From PALSA-1353 sp050014015 (GTDB lineage: Bacteria; Planctomycetota; Phycisphaerae; Tepidisphaerales; Tepidisphaeraceae), in the NCBI GenBank assembly GCA_050014015.1, contig JBEKEC010000011.1, forward strand, positions 110,812 to 174,811: a stretch of 64,000 bases of DNA, given 5' to 3'. Under the pieces are notes generated by a model. The model did not search any database. It was not told where the DNA came from and saw nothing but the letters and a program-made list of their open reading frames with translations. A program made the translations under genes and the position numbers. Positions 42,730-52,947 of the stretch are shown piece by piece (position 1 is the first letter of the stretch; each line of letters starts with the position of its first letter).

Positions 42730-43992
42730 TTATTCGGACCTGGCCGCCAGAGGCCCGGAAGCACCGACGGGCGAGGGGATTTCTCTGCGGTCGCGCGGGC
42801 TGAAATACCTTTTGATCTTTAGAAACTGCGCTTCGTAGAGGTGATAGCTGAGGATGGCGATCGCCACGGAGCAACCCATCCCCAGCGCCTCGAAGGCCAG
42901 CGTTTGGACAATTCCCAATTCGCTGGAAGCGCGCGGATCGATGAGACTGAAGACGTGCTGATACTGAGGCAACAAAAGATAGTGAAAGACGTACAACCCA
43001 TAACTGTACTTTCCGAGGAACCTCAGCCAGCGAGCCTCGAAGGCCCAAGAGAGGCGTGTCGGCCCGGGTCTGGCCAGGGTCCAAAGGATCAATCCGGCGA
43101 AGAGCGGGCCGGTCAGCGTGTAGGCGCTGATTTGAATCGTGCGCTGTCCGCTGTCGAGGCCGCCCCGCGCGGCAAACAGACACGCCAAAGCGGCTAGGCA
43201 CAGCACCACCACCGACGGCGCCCAGCGCCGAACGCGCTCCAGGGCCTTGGGATCCTGCGCCAAAACGGCAATCAGGGCGCCGTAACAAAGCGTGTCCATG
43301 CGAAACGGCGTCGTACCGAAGACCACGGCCCAATCGACCTGAAATCCGAGAATCGCCACGGCCCGCGCGACCGGCGCCGCGGCGATGATCGCCAGGCACA
43401 TCCGCCCCAGCGCGCGCCGATCCATCAGATACACCAGCGTCGGCCACACCAGATAAAACTGTTCCTCAACGGCCAGCGACCAGAAATGGTTGACGCGGAC
43501 CACATTGGTGGCCCATAGCCGGCCGGTCCAGGCCATGCGGAAGTTGCTGAGATAGGTCCAGAACCAGACCTGCTGGGCACGAAGCTCCGGGGCCGGGCGG
43601 TCGGGGCGAATCAGCGGCAGGAGCACGAAAATCCCAAACAGCACGCCGTAATACAACGGAAATATCCGAACGGTTCGCCGGCCGTAGAAATTGAAGAAAA
43701 AGCGCGGCTTGCCCTTGGCGGCCAACAAAATGCGCGTGATGAGAAAGCCCGAGAGAACGAAGAACAAATCGACGCCCATCCAAAGGGGCGAGATGCCGAC
43801 ATGCCAGGCCCGCTGCGCCGCCGTGGCCCGACCGCATAGGTCGCCGAAATGCAGCACCATGATGGCCAGAATGGCCAACCCTCGCATGCCATCCAGGGCC
43901 GGGACGTGCGGGCGCGAAAGCGGCGAGTCGATGGACCCCATTTCCGAGGACCGGCCCTCCGGGCGCGATGTTGTGGCAATCTCATGCTCCAC
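42730..43992 (-). CDS. Acyltransferase family 3 membrane protein (OafA/YrhL type)
   Basis: A 420-residue polytopic protein with about ten membrane segments. Its diagnostic blocks are VPALDGMRGLAILAIMVLHF near residues 30-49, GVDLFFVLSGFLITRILL, the R.R..RIFPLYY-like FYGRRTVRIFPLYYG, HFWSLAVEEQFYLVWPTLVY, and YGLYVFHYLLLP. This family transfers acyl groups, often acetyl, to surface sugars. No partner gene is adjacent, but a sugar cluster lies at 51-56 kb. Behind it, 42517-42729 contains nothing I recognise. Confidence 0.9.
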   Translation of the reverse strand: MEHEIATTSRPEGRSSEMGSIDSPLSRPHVPALDGMRGLAILAIMVLHFGDLCGRATAAQRAWHVGISPLWMGVDLFFVLSGFLITRILLAAKGKPRFFFNFYGRRTVRIFPLYYGVLFGIFVLLPLIRPDRPAPELRAQQVWFWTYLSNFRMAWTGRLWATNVVRVNHFWSLAVEEQFYLVWPTLVYLMDRRALGRMCLAIIAAAPVARAVAILGFQVDWAVVFGTTPFRMDTLCYGALIAVLAQDPKALERVRRWAPSVVVLCLAALACLFAARGGLDSGQRTIQISAYTLTGPLFAGLILWTLARPGPTRLSWAFEARWLRFLGKYSYGLYVFHYLLLPQYQHVFSLIDPRASSELGIVQTLAFEALGMGCSVAIAILSYHLYEAQFLKIKRYFSPRDRREIPSPVGASGPLAARSE

Positions 43993-44045
43993 GGCATTTC
44001 CATTATCGGCAATGCGAGATCATCCGGGGGAGCCGGTTGGCACCA

Positions 44046-44570
44046 TCACTCGAAGACCCAGGTTGGATCGTCGGCGGAGTTGAAATAGACCGTGGGAACC
44101 GGAACATTCAGCAGCCGCAAATACAAACACAGTTGCCCGCGATGATGAATCATGTGATTCAAACACCAGACGCGGTAGACGAAGGAGCGCGGTTGGGTCG
44201 TCATGACATGCTGTCCATTGCGCACGGTCCAGGGATTGCCGATGGCCGCCGCATCGAACCGCCCCACCGCTTCGCGCAGCGCGGCGGCGCTCTGATCGAA
44301 AGTCTCCAGCAAATCCTTCCGATCACTCGGGTCGGTCCGCGGCCGAGGAGCCGTCGCCATGTCCAGCCCCTCGTCGGCAATCGCCCCTCGCGCCCACTGC
44401 GGCAATGTTGCCACGTGCATCGCCAGCCGACCGAGATTCATCGATTTCTCATGCGGCTTCCACGCGAATTTCTCCTCGGGCAGCCGTTGCAAGACCTTGC
44501 GGGTCACGGCCAATTCGCGCTCCAGGTCCCCAAAAATGATCTCATTTAACGACGGCGAATCTGCACTCAT
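44046..44570 (-). CDS. DinB family protein
   Basis: The 174-residue four-helix-bundle protein has the DinB metal-binding histidines: His70 in LAMHVATLP and the HHR pair in NHMIHHRGQLCLYLRLL near 143-147. DinB/YfiT-like proteins are metal-dependent enzymes such as thiol-S-transferases or bacillithiol-linked enzymes; the substrate here is unknown. GGAG precedes the ATG at 44570; codons upstream in the frame are not conserved. Confidence 0.87.
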   Translation of the reverse strand: MSADSPSLNEIIFGDLERELAVTRKVLQRLPEEKFAWKPHEKSMNLGRLAMHVATLPQWARGAIADEGLDMATAPRPRTDPSDRKDLLETFDQSAAALREAVGRFDAAAIGNPWTVRNGQHVMTTQPRSFVYRVWCLNHMIHHRGQLCLYLRLLNVPVPTVYFNSADDPTWVFE

Positions 44571-44717
44571 GTGGCTCTCCTGCGGAAGAATCGAGGTCAC
44601 GGAACTGGCCCTCACCATATCAGAGAATTCTCCTACTTGAAAAGCCGGGCATCCCCCGATTTTCACGCTCGCTTCGGAGCACGATATTGGACTTGAATCC
44701 CGATCAGGAGATGAAAC

Positions 44718-45227
44718 ATGACAAACGTCATAATTCCGAACGGTGCAATGCCTTCCCGATCAACTTTGTCAGTGCCGAAAGCGCTGCGAAGGGCCTGGCT
44801 TTGGTGGGCGATTTTGCTGGCCGCGCCGTTCATGCTTCTCCAATGGCTCATCTGGCGCCTGGCCACGGGAAATGTCGGCCACCCGCACGCCGGCGCCGAG
44901 AAATGGTTCGTGGCCGCGATGGCTTATCTCATCCTCGTTCTGCCCGCATCATTTTTTTGGCGCGGGCGCCTCTTCAAGGACTATTGGCTGGGGCGACCCG
45001 TGGAACCGCGTAAATATATTTTCGCAACGATCTCCATCGGGCTGGCGATGGCCTTGGGAGGAACTTTCAGCCTGATCGGATGCCTGGTGACCGGCTCGTT
45101 TATGCCAAATCTGATTCCCGCGTTACTGGCGCTACTGCTGTTTGCGCTCCACTGGCCCACTGGGCGAGCGATGGTAAAGCCGGTCGGCCACGTCGATGAC
45201 CCGCAGATCTACGAAGAACCGCGGTGA
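44718..45227 (+). CDS. Small multi-pass membrane protein, unknown function
   Basis: The 169-residue product has four membrane segments (about 28-50, 64-84, 101-122 and 128-146). A short soluble C-terminus follows, PVGHVDDPQIYEEPR. No family is recognised. It diverges from the DinB gene, and a bidirectional hairpin follows. Confidence 0.65.
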   Translation: MTNVIIPNGAMPSRSTLSVPKALRRAWLWWAILLAAPFMLLQWLIWRLATGNVGHPHAGAEKWFVAAMAYLILVLPASFFWRGRLFKDYWLGRPVEPRKYIFATISIGLAMALGGTFSLIGCLVTGSFMPNLIPALLALLLFALHWPTGRAMVKPVGHVDDPQIYEEPR

Positions 45228-45277
45228 GCCCGGAAATCTTGAATGTCCCCTTTAGTCCGCGGCAGGGAAATGAGCGA

Positions 45278-45302
45278 CCCCCGGAACGGGGTGCTCCGGG
45301 GG
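45278..45302. terminator. Hairpin between two convergent genes
   Basis: CCCCCGGA and TCCGGGGG form an 8-bp stem with a 9-base loop, midway between the stops at 45227 (+) and 45338 (-). There is no T run on either side, so it would be a weak or factor-aided terminator for both. Confidence 0.55.
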
Positions 45303-45337
45303 CCGTGCGCCTTGGCGTTCGATTTCACAAACCGGAC

Positions 45338-48300
45338 TTACTTTCTTCGCCGGCGGCCGAGGAGACCGAGTCCGGCAGCAGCCAGGACCGACACGCAGGC
45401 CGGTTCGGGCACGCTGACGGGCGTCGGTACGGACATTCCATTTGCCGCGGCAAAGGCGTCCAAGGCCGCGACGTCGCCGGCCGAGTTGGCGCCGCTGTCG
45501 CTCTGGTTGAAGTTCGCCGCCAGGTCGGTGAAGTCGGCGGCGTTCACCAGTCCGTCGTAGTTGAAATCCCCCTGGTCCCAGCCGGTGACCGGCTGGTTGA
45601 AGTTCGCCGCCAGAATGGTGAAGTCGGCGGCGTTGACTATGCCGTCCAGATTGGCGTCGCCCAGCAGCGTGTACTTCACCTCGATCTGACCTGAGGACAG
45701 GCCGGAGACCACGCCATCTTTGCCGTCGGCATAGCCCAGCCCATAGGACAGGCCGTTGGTGGTTGTTTGCGCCGCCGTGGACATGATGCCCGGGCCGTTC
45801 CAGTGGCCGCCGTTGAAGCCGGACTTGATGTACCCGGTTATCGCCGCGATCGGATCGCTGGAGCCATAATCGATGAATATGTGGTTGTTGGTAAGGTCCA
45901 CCTGACTGCCGGAAGCCAGATCGACCGTCAGTCCCGCCATAGTGGCGCCTACCGCCGAGTTGGTGGCGAATTGGAGTTTTGCTCCGGAATCGACGGTGAC
46001 GGCGACGTGGTTGCCGGCGGTGGCGCCGGTGCCGCTGAACGGATCGATCGCGCCGGTGCCGATGACGACCGCTCCGCCGGAGATCTGGAAGCTGGCATTG
46101 GGATAGACGTTCACCGCGCCGCCGGTGCGGGCGTAGTTGATAGTATTGGTGCCCGTCTTGTGAAGGTTGTAGCTATACCAATTGGTGGTACCGGAGCCGG
46201 TCAACTGACTGTTTACGACCGACACGTCGTTGGAATCAATCACGGTGCCGTCGGTATCGCTCTGCTTAAGCATGGTCAGGTTGATCGGGATGGTGGTGGT
46301 GCTGAACCCCGAATAGGCGGGCGCCAATTGGGTAGCGGAGACCTGATCACCAAGGTTGCTGTAGTCCTGCCCGTTGGCGTTGTCGACCAGGACCGCGTCA
46401 TTGAAGTCGACAGTGCCGTCGGAATTGACGTCGCTCTTGTTGAAGGTGTTGACGCCGTTGGGATCGAAGGTGAATTCCTTTAAGCCGGAAACAGGATCAA
46501 TGGCCGGGGTGCCGGTCGGGGGGGCGAAGGCGCCTGCGGGCATACTCGCGGCTTCCAAAACTGCGGCGCCGGTCTGGCGGATGTACGTATCAACGGCGTT
46601 GGCGCCATTGGCGACTTGGACCACGTTGGTGTTGAAGTAATCCATGGCAGCGTTCTTCACCAAAACGCCATTTTCGACGGTTTTGGTTGAGAGGCTGGTC
46701 CCGCCAGCCGAATCGGCCAGAGCACAATTCTCCGCCATGGCGACCAGGTCAGCGCCGTTGAAGTGTCCGTCGCCGTTGTAGTCGCCCATGGTGATCAGAT
46801 CGCCCTTGGTGGCACCGGCACCGCTGTTCATAGCGTTCAGCGCGGCGACGCCGGTGACAGTGATGTTGGTACTGTTGCTGACGCCATTGGTGCCGCCCGA
46901 GATTCCGTCGGTAGCGGCGGTCAACGCGCTGCCCGGGACGCTGGCGCCAACGCCCTGATCGGCGCTGATGAGAGCACGGAGGGCGGGAAGGGCCGTTTGC
47001 ACGGCGCTGTAGTCACGGACGCCGTTCTGGTTGAAATTCCCGAACATCCAGTTGCCGCCATGATTCGCGACGCCATCGAAGCCTGTCTGGTCGGTAATGG
47101 GAATGTTGCCGTTGAAAACGCCGGCGGCGGGTGTGGCGACGTTGGTGTTGCCGCCATAATAGCTGCTGCTGGAACCCGCAAAGACCGTAGTGGGATCACC
47201 AACGGTCATGGCGCTTTGGTAGCCGGAGGTGATGTAGCTGTTGTACAGGGTTTGATTAAAGTTTCCGCCGTTGGCGACGAGATTGGATGAGCTGGTGATG
47301 CTGCCGGTGTCGATTGCGCCAGCCGTGGAGTTGCTGAGACCCTGGCCGTTGAACTGCTTCGAAACTTGCATCAGGGACGGAATCAGGTAGCCCTGTTGGA
47401 GTAGGCCGTCGGCCGGATTGAGCGGATGCAGCGCCCCGGGCGCGGTAGAGACCGAATTCTCGGTGTTGTTGATAAGGGCAAGGACAGAGCCGGTGGGATC
47501 GCCTTGGATCGAGCCGGACAGAATCTGTGCGCCGGTGTTGGGGTCCGTCGTCACCGTGCTGGCGGTATAGGTGGCGGCACTGGTCATATCTTTCAGAGTC
47601 ACGATCTGTTCGTTCTGGTAGATGACATAGGTGCCATTGCTGACCGTGGCGTAGCTGGCCTGGACGTAGGGAGCGGTGCCATTAACGCTGTCGCTATAGT
47701 TCAAGGCGCGAATGGGATTGGCTTTGGCATTAGTGGCGCTGCCGCTGGCGTCGTTAATGGAGAGGGTGCCGACAGCCATGCGGTTATCCTCCACGGTGGG
47801 ACGCAGTTGAGCGCCGCCGGCGGTCTTGTTGGAGAAACGGAGGGACGAACCGATAGAGGCTTGGCCGTATGCGCCGGAGGCAAGGTTGCCGTTGCCGTTA
47901 TCGTCTTTGCCGACCGCATAGGTCGGGTCGACCCCAGTGTCGAGTGCGGCGACGTTGCGCGTGCCGGAGTTAACGTCACGGGTGGTCATATTGAAGCCGG
48001 CTCCATTGGCCAGACGGCTTGAGGTCTCGAGCCAATCGGCGTCGGTGCGATCCACCTGCGTCAGACCGGTACCAGGGTTGGCGACGAAAACCGTAGCCGT
48101 AACAGCGGTGAGCTGGGTGTTGAGATTACCGATCCCGCCGTCAGACGCGTTGGTCCAAGTGCCAGAGCCATAGACATTGCCCGTTCGCGGGTTCGTGGCC
48201 GTGGCAGAGACGTCCAGCACGCTTGGGGTTTGATAGGAAATGCTGGATCCGGCGGTGCCAACGGTCGCCGCCTGCTGTAGGTTGGGATTTCCCTGACCGT

Positions 48301-49222
48301 AGCCCTGGTCCAGAGGATTGCTGTTGAAGGTGGAGTTGTTCGCTCCGGTCGCGGTGTGAGAAGTGCCGCTTGTATCCTTATACGAGTAGCTGTAACTGCC
48401 GTAGGTGTTCTGGAAGACCTGCTGAGGAATGGCGTCGGACATCGCGGCCTGAACGGCGTTTTGAACGGTGGTACTGCCGACGTTGTTAACGTTGACCCCC
48501 GCCAAGTTGAATGTTGGAGTCGGGTTGCTGGCGCTGCCGGGCGTCCAAACCGTCGTCACTCCGTTTTGACCCACCGTGCCTTGTCCGACACCCGGCGCAT
48601 AGAAGTTCCCCAGAGTATAGCCATTCGCCGAGGCGCCGGTCGTGGCGTTCCAGGTATTGGTGGTGGCCGTGGCTTGGCCGCTGGCGCCCATTGGGTTGTA
48701 GTTCACCCAGACCGCGTTGCCGCTATCCGGATTACGGTCAACGTTCTCCGTTACGTAGGCAATCGAATTGGCGAGATTGGTGTTGGTATATAGCTGATCG
48801 TTGGCCAGTTCGAGGATACCCTCGACGGAACCGGATTCGTGATATTCGAAGGTGAGGGCATTGGCCGTGCTGCTGTTAACCCCTGCCGCGCCGTTAATTG
48901 GCGCCAACTGGAACGAAGTGCCACTACCGCCGTTACCGGCCCAATACGTGCTCCCTCCGCTTGGGCCGAGGGTATAAGTTGTCGTGCTCGGATAGGTGGC
49001 TCCATCGATGGTGATGTATCCAGGGTCCGAGGGCACACCGGATTCGTATGGCTGAACATCGGTGAACGTGGTAGTGCTCTTAACCAGCCAGTTCTTCAGA
49101 GCCGTCGAACCGGAAACCGAAACGACCGTTTGCCCCATGGCGCTGGAAACCAGCGCGAGCGAGGCGGCCGAGACGGCGGCCGTAATCTTGAAATGCCGTT
49201 TATCTTTGCGGATGGATTGCAT
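45338..49222 (-). CDS. Giant exported dockerin/PEP-CTERM protein
   Basis: A 1294-residue protein. Its signal peptide (about 1-30) ends SSAMGQ, followed by VVSVSGSTALKNWLVKS, a start that recalls phosphate/metal-binding PstS-like modules. The body is low in charge and rich in Asn, Ser, Thr and Gly. Three further dockerin-like calcium loops stand in the middle (MGDYNGDGHFNGADLVAMAE, DVNSDGTVDFNDAVLVD, SDTDGTVIDSNDVSVVN), before a C-terminal dockerin pair (LLGDANLDGIVNAADFTILA) and a PEP-CTERM tail (SVPEPA, hydrophobic, RRRRK). It is expected at the cell surface. The last 170 residues match the partial protein at 3-533. A pseudopilin gene lies 190 bases upstream. Confidence 0.88.
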   Translation of the reverse strand: MQSIRKDKRHFKITAAVSAASLALVSSAMGQTVVSVSGSTALKNWLVKSTTTFTDVQPYESGVPSDPGYITIDGATYPSTTTYTLGPSGGSTYWAGNGGSGTSFQLAPINGAAGVNSSTANALTFEYHESGSVEGILELANDQLYTNTNLANSIAYVTENVDRNPDSGNAVWVNYNPMGASGQATATTNTWNATTGASANGYTLGNFYAPGVGQGTVGQNGVTTVWTPGSASNPTPTFNLAGVNVNNVGSTTVQNAVQAAMSDAIPQQVFQNTYGSYSYSYKDTSGTSHTATGANNSTFNSNPLDQGYGQGNPNLQQAATVGTAGSSISYQTPSVLDVSATATNPRTGNVYGSGTWTNASDGGIGNLNTQLTAVTATVFVANPGTGLTQVDRTDADWLETSSRLANGAGFNMTTRDVNSGTRNVAALDTGVDPTYAVGKDDNGNGNLASGAYGQASIGSSLRFSNKTAGGAQLRPTVEDNRMAVGTLSINDASGSATNAKANPIRALNYSDSVNGTAPYVQASYATVSNGTYVIYQNEQIVTLKDMTSAATYTASTVTTDPNTGAQILSGSIQGDPTGSVLALINNTENSVSTAPGALHPLNPADGLLQQGYLIPSLMQVSKQFNGQGLSNSTAGAIDTGSITSSSNLVANGGNFNQTLYNSYITSGYQSAMTVGDPTTVFAGSSSSYYGGNTNVATPAAGVFNGNIPITDQTGFDGVANHGGNWMFGNFNQNGVRDYSAVQTALPALRALISADQGVGASVPGSALTAATDGISGGTNGVSNSTNITVTGVAALNAMNSGAGATKGDLITMGDYNGDGHFNGADLVAMAENCALADSAGGTSLSTKTVENGVLVKNAAMDYFNTNVVQVANGANAVDTYIRQTGAAVLEAASMPAGAFAPPTGTPAIDPVSGLKEFTFDPNGVNTFNKSDVNSDGTVDFNDAVLVDNANGQDYSNLGDQVSATQLAPAYSGFSTTTIPINLTMLKQSDTDGTVIDSNDVSVVNSQLTGSGTTNWYSYNLHKTGTNTINYARTGGAVNVYPNASFQISGGAVVIGTGAIDPFSGTGATAGNHVAVTVDSGAKLQFATNSAVGATMAGLTVDLASGSQVDLTNNHIFIDYGSSDPIAAITGYIKSGFNGGHWNGPGIMSTAAQTTTNGLSYGLGYADGKDGVVSGLSSGQIEVKYTLLGDANLDGIVNAADFTILAANFNQPVTGWDQGDFNYDGLVNAADFTDLAANFNQSDSGANSAGDVAALDAFAAANGMSVPTPVSVPEPACVSVLAAAGLGLLGRRRRK

Positions 49223-49244
49223 GACTCCTTCTCCCTTTCTTGAC

Positions 49245-49262
49245 GTCCCCTAAAAAGGGGAC
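49245..49262 (-). promoter_or_regulatory. Small leader hairpin before the giant PEP-CTERM gene
   Basis: GTCCCC and GGGGAC form a 6-bp stem around a TTTTTA loop (minus strand), ending just ahead of the ribosome binding site (AAGGGAGAAGGAG) of the 1294-residue gene. It could separate its expression from the pseudopilin gene upstream, or stabilise the messenger. Confidence 0.4.
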
Positions 49263-49412
49263 GAGAATAAGTTGGTATGCCGCTCCTACGATGGAGCAGA
49301 CCACACAGGTTATTCCGAGGGGCCAAACGCCCCCTGGGTTTATTGTCAACTCGTCAGTGCGCCCTGATGTCGCGCACGGTATTTGTTCAAGTCCGATCCA
49401 ATTCCAACAGAA

Positions 49413-50537
49413 TCACGACCCGTTGGCGTTAACCGAAATATCCGATCCGGGATTCAGGCTGTACATTTCGTCGCCCCATTCCCATGGGTTCAGCGTGTCG
49501 GCGATATTCTTGTTCTCAACATGTCCATCGCAATAAAGGAAGTTGGTGGTGCGTGTATCCCAGCCTGAACCGTCAAGCTTAAAGGAACCGTGAACCCGCC
49601 CTACCCAGTCCAAGCTGCTGCCCGTCATTCCAGGCGCTGGGTTGCCCAAGTGAGGATATGGCGTCAACATGTCTTTGGTGACCCGCATCAGACACGGCGA
49701 GTTACCCGCAAGCTGGTGTAGAGGAGCTTCATCGACTTTGTATGCTCCCACGCCGCCCACTCCATGGGATGGCGCCTGCACGGTGGTCAGGATGTATGGA
49801 CAGACTGGTCGATGGCTCTTACAAACAAGAACCCCTTGATTGGCATCGGAAGAGTCGTTCACCACGTTCCAATCCGGGTTGAATTCCGTGACAAGGATCG
49901 TCGAAGCACTGTGTTTGATTTGGGCGGCGGGAACCCACTGGTAGGTTCGAATATTAGGTACTGGAGTTGTTGTAAAACCCGGAATGAATTTGTTGCGGCC
50001 CATGATTGCTTCATTGGCGGTGTAAGCCATTCGCGGGGCTTGGTAATCGGGTAATTGCGAAGGACCAGGTGATGAAGCGCTTGCCGGATCATAAATCTGG
50101 CCTGGCTCCATGTTGCTATAACCGGGTTCGGCAGCAGGCAGGCCGCCGTTGTTCATGGTTGGGCATTGGAAGGCTTCCCACCCCGAGGTGGACATGAAAT
50201 TGCCGGGATAATTGCCTCCCAAATCCCTTCGGCTGTAGAGGAAACTTGACCAGTGAATGTATCCTTGGGTTGCAACCGCTGGGGTTTCCTGCCCGGCGCT
50301 GACGTTTAATTGCATGCCGTAATAGGAGTAGGACACGGGATAACGCTGGTTGTAATCGACCAGATATTGTGCCAATCCCTGCCCGATAGTTCGGAGATTG
50401 CTCGCGCATTTGACCTGGTTGGCCGCCTCGCGCGCCCGGCTGAGCGCCGGCAATAGAATGCCAATTAGAACTGCGATAATCCCAATAACAACAAGAAGTT
50501 CGACGAGAGTGAAGCCCTTGGACCGCGTCCGATGCAT
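49413..50537 (-). CDS. Type II/IV pseudopilin-like protein with H-x9-DG-type C-terminus
   Basis: The 374-residue protein has a prepilin leader and methylation site (RSKGFTLVELLVVIGIIAVL; cleavage after Gly8, Glu at +5 of the mature form), then the planctomycete-type ALSRAREAANQVKCASNLRT block. The large C-terminal domain ends with TTNFLYCDGHVENKN. Such proteins are numerous in planctomycetes and are processed by a prepilin peptidase; most have no assigned role. GGAG lies about 6 bases before the ATG. The following gene is the giant PEP-CTERM protein. Confidence 0.92.
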   Translation of the reverse strand: MHRTRSKGFTLVELLVVIGIIAVLIGILLPALSRAREAANQVKCASNLRTIGQGLAQYLVDYNQRYPVSYSYYGMQLNVSAGQETPAVATQGYIHWSSFLYSRRDLGGNYPGNFMSTSGWEAFQCPTMNNGGLPAAEPGYSNMEPGQIYDPASASSPGPSQLPDYQAPRMAYTANEAIMGRNKFIPGFTTTPVPNIRTYQWVPAAQIKHSASTILVTEFNPDWNVVNDSSDANQGVLVCKSHRPVCPYILTTVQAPSHGVGGVGAYKVDEAPLHQLAGNSPCLMRVTKDMLTPYPHLGNPAPGMTGSSLDWVGRVHGSFKLDGSGWDTRTTNFLYCDGHVENKNIADTLNPWEWGDEMYSLNPGSDISVNANGS

Positions 50538-51171
50538 GATTGCTCCTTACCTGCGCGGCTATCCCGGCCGCGTTGCCCTTGCCTCATTGAACGAAACACC
50601 CGTCCGCCGCCGATCGGCCCTGACCGATCCGGCAGCCGAGGCTCATGACTTGAATATTCTCAACGCCGGGCGTTAGCGTTCATCCCCACGTTTGGATAAG
50701 GATTCAAAAATTCTAACGCCGGCTCGGCCGGCGACGCGCCGGCCCCCTTCCAACGACTTGCTACGATTTGAACTGAGAAGTGTGAGCATCGCGCATGCGA
50801 AGGGAAACGATTTTGTGAAAGTTCTGTAAAGACGAGCGGATTCAAGCGTGGATATCGCGGACGATGCGGATGGATTCGATGATGCGGATGCATTCACCGC
50901 TAATCCGCGCCATCCGCCGCGGAGGCAACGCCTGAGGCGTCATTGGTGGTTCGGATGATCGACCCCAGGGTAATGGCGGCGCGGGAACGTTCGCGTCCAT
51001 GCGGCGATCTGGTCGGCGAGGCCCGGGGGCCTCCGGTAGAGCTGAAGATTCTCCAACATGAAAACGTGCGATATCTGTGTTGCAGGCACGAAGCGGACGC
51101 CATTTCATTTAGCGTCGCATTCGGGTACTATGATTGACAGTTCGATTGTCGCCACGTACTCAAACTGAGCC
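50538..51171. other. Intergenic region with CGCGGAT-type repeat
   Basis: Between the pseudopilin and the sugar-cluster membrane protein I see no supported gene. At 50848-50922 there are repeated GATGCGGAT units followed by ATCCGCG/ATCCGCC inverse units, a degenerate relative of the element at 32418-32508. The remaining bases contain only short unsupported frames. Confidence 0.6.
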
Positions 51172-52917
51172 TTGAGCTTTTTCAAGCCACTTTTCCGTGC
51201 CAGCCCGCAGCCAACGCCACCACCGCCGAAACAGGCGTCCACCGTCGGGAAATCGCGATCTGCCGACGTGATTGCAGCCATGATCCTGATGGTCCTGGCC
51301 GCGGTGATCGCGGCGTCTACAATTGTCGTCGCATATCCTAGCCTGTCTCCGCTGCCGCTGTTTGATCAGTGGGGATTTCTCGAGCCTTCGTACGTTTGGC
51401 GTACCCTGTTTGACGTCCACAGTGAGCATCGGATCGTCCTTTCGAAGCTGGTGTTCCTGGCCGATCTTTGCTTGCTGGGGGGCAGAAACATCGCGGAATT
51501 TGTCGTGACCGCGATGATGCTCCTGGCCATTGGCGGCCTGTATTGGGCCGCGGTTGGGCTTGATCGTTTCGCGAGCTGGACGCATCGTGCCCTCGCGGCG
51601 GCGATGGTGATTTGTTTTGCGATTTCGCCGTTGACGATTGGTGTGCTTCTATGGGGAATGCACGTCCAGAACGTTGGGGTCAATCTATTTGCCGGCGTGG
51701 CGTTTTTCCTGCTGGCCTTGGGTGCAAGCAAAGGTCCGGCGACTCGCGCTCGATACCTTACATTATCATTCGCCGTCGCTTTCGCCGTTTTTGCCACGTT
51801 CACTTCCGCCAACGGGCTGCTGGTTTCATTTCTGCTCATCGTGGAGGCTGTGGGCTTGCGGCTGCGCCGGCGCGAAATAGCATGGATCGCCGCGGGGGCG
51901 GTGATTGCGGCCGCATTGTTTTTGCACGGTAACACGGCCCAGGGAAATGCGATCAAAACAATTACTACCTCGCCTTGGGGCGTCGCCAAGTTCTTCTTCC
52001 TGTTTCTCGGATGTATCGTTCCACAAGCGGTGACTCTTTCCGACGCGCCAACGCTTCAGCCGCTCGTCTTCGCTCTTGGATTGGCGTCCGTGGTGGTGCT
52101 GGCTTTCAATGCGTTTGTTTACGTCCGGCGTTCCCGTTCCGGGTCATGCGAGGAATTGGCCGTTTTTTCGTTGGTTTGCGGGATGTTTTTCCTGAGTTCC
52201 GCCGCCCTGGTTGCCGCGGGCCGGTACCCGTTCGGAATCGATCATGCATACACAGAGCACTACAATATTTTGCGCGTCCTATATTGGGCGAATCTGCTGT
52301 TGTCTATCGGTGCGTGCTGGAAGACACCGCGAGCGTGGCAACTGCTCGGCGCGCTGGCTATTGGCGCCGCGGTGGTGCTGTGCATGGAGATTCCAACCCG
52401 AATGGACGGGTTGAAGTCTCGGGATGCGGCGTTGAATGACTCTGCGGCGGCAATCGCGGCGGGGGTCTATGACATGGGGGCGTGGGGCGGCGTCAACCAG
52501 TGGAACGAGTCCAATCCGGGAACCCACCCTTTCATGCGAGCTCAGGCTGAGCTCCTTCGCCGAAATAATTGGTCGGTTTTTCATGACGCGCCGGCGGCAT
52601 GGATGGGCCGGAACATCCGGCGCCTGCCGTTGGCCGATACATCCTGCCCCGGTGCAATAACGGGATCGCAAATCCATTCCGATCAACTGGGGCAATACCA
52701 AATCGTTCTCGGTTGGGTCAATCACCCGGTCCAAAGCGATAAGGAGCCGCAGATCGTTCTCGTGGACGGCTCCGGCAAAATCATCGGCTTTGGCGCGATC
52801 AGCGCCACGCGCAACGGCCAAACAGAGTGGAGAGGATACGCAAGATCCGAAATTATCCCGGCGGGAGCGTACCTTTTTAGCGACGGCACGCTATGCCACC
52901 TGGCAAATAAGAGTTAA
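51172..52917 (+). CDS. Polytopic membrane protein of a sugar cluster, unknown function
   Basis: The 581-residue product has about eleven membrane segments between residues 35 and 425 (for example SADVIAAMILMVLAAVIAAS). A C-terminal soluble part of about 150 residues (NHPVQSDKEPQIVLVDGSGK, then IIGFGAISATRNGQTEWRGY) looks like an exported beta domain. The shape is that of GT-C-like or polymerase-type envelope sugar proteins, but no catalytic motif is certain. The start is TTG at 51172, or possibly a later ATG at 51280. It precedes two epimerases and a glycosyltransferase on the same strand, spaced 30 bases from the first. Confidence 0.7.
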   Translation: MSFFKPLFRASPQPTPPPPKQASTVGKSRSADVIAAMILMVLAAVIAASTIVVAYPSLSPLPLFDQWGFLEPSYVWRTLFDVHSEHRIVLSKLVFLADLCLLGGRNIAEFVVTAMMLLAIGGLYWAAVGLDRFASWTHRALAAAMVICFAISPLTIGVLLWGMHVQNVGVNLFAGVAFFLLALGASKGPATRARYLTLSFAVAFAVFATFTSANGLLVSFLLIVEAVGLRLRRREIAWIAAGAVIAAALFLHGNTAQGNAIKTITTSPWGVAKFFFLFLGCIVPQAVTLSDAPTLQPLVFALGLASVVVLAFNAFVYVRRSRSGSCEELAVFSLVCGMFFLSSAALVAAGRYPFGIDHAYTEHYNILRVLYWANLLLSIGACWKTPRAWQLLGALAIGAAVVLCMEIPTRMDGLKSRDAALNDSAAAIAAGVYDMGAWGGVNQWNESNPGTHPFMRAQAELLRRNNWSVFHDAPAAWMGRNIRRLPLADTSCPGAITGSQIHSDQLGQYQIVLGWVNHPVQSDKEPQIVLVDGSGKIIGFGAISATRNGQTEWRGYARSEIIPAGAYLFSDGTLCHLANKS

Positions 52918-52947
52918 GATCGCGCACCAAGTGTAGGTTGGCGTAAT

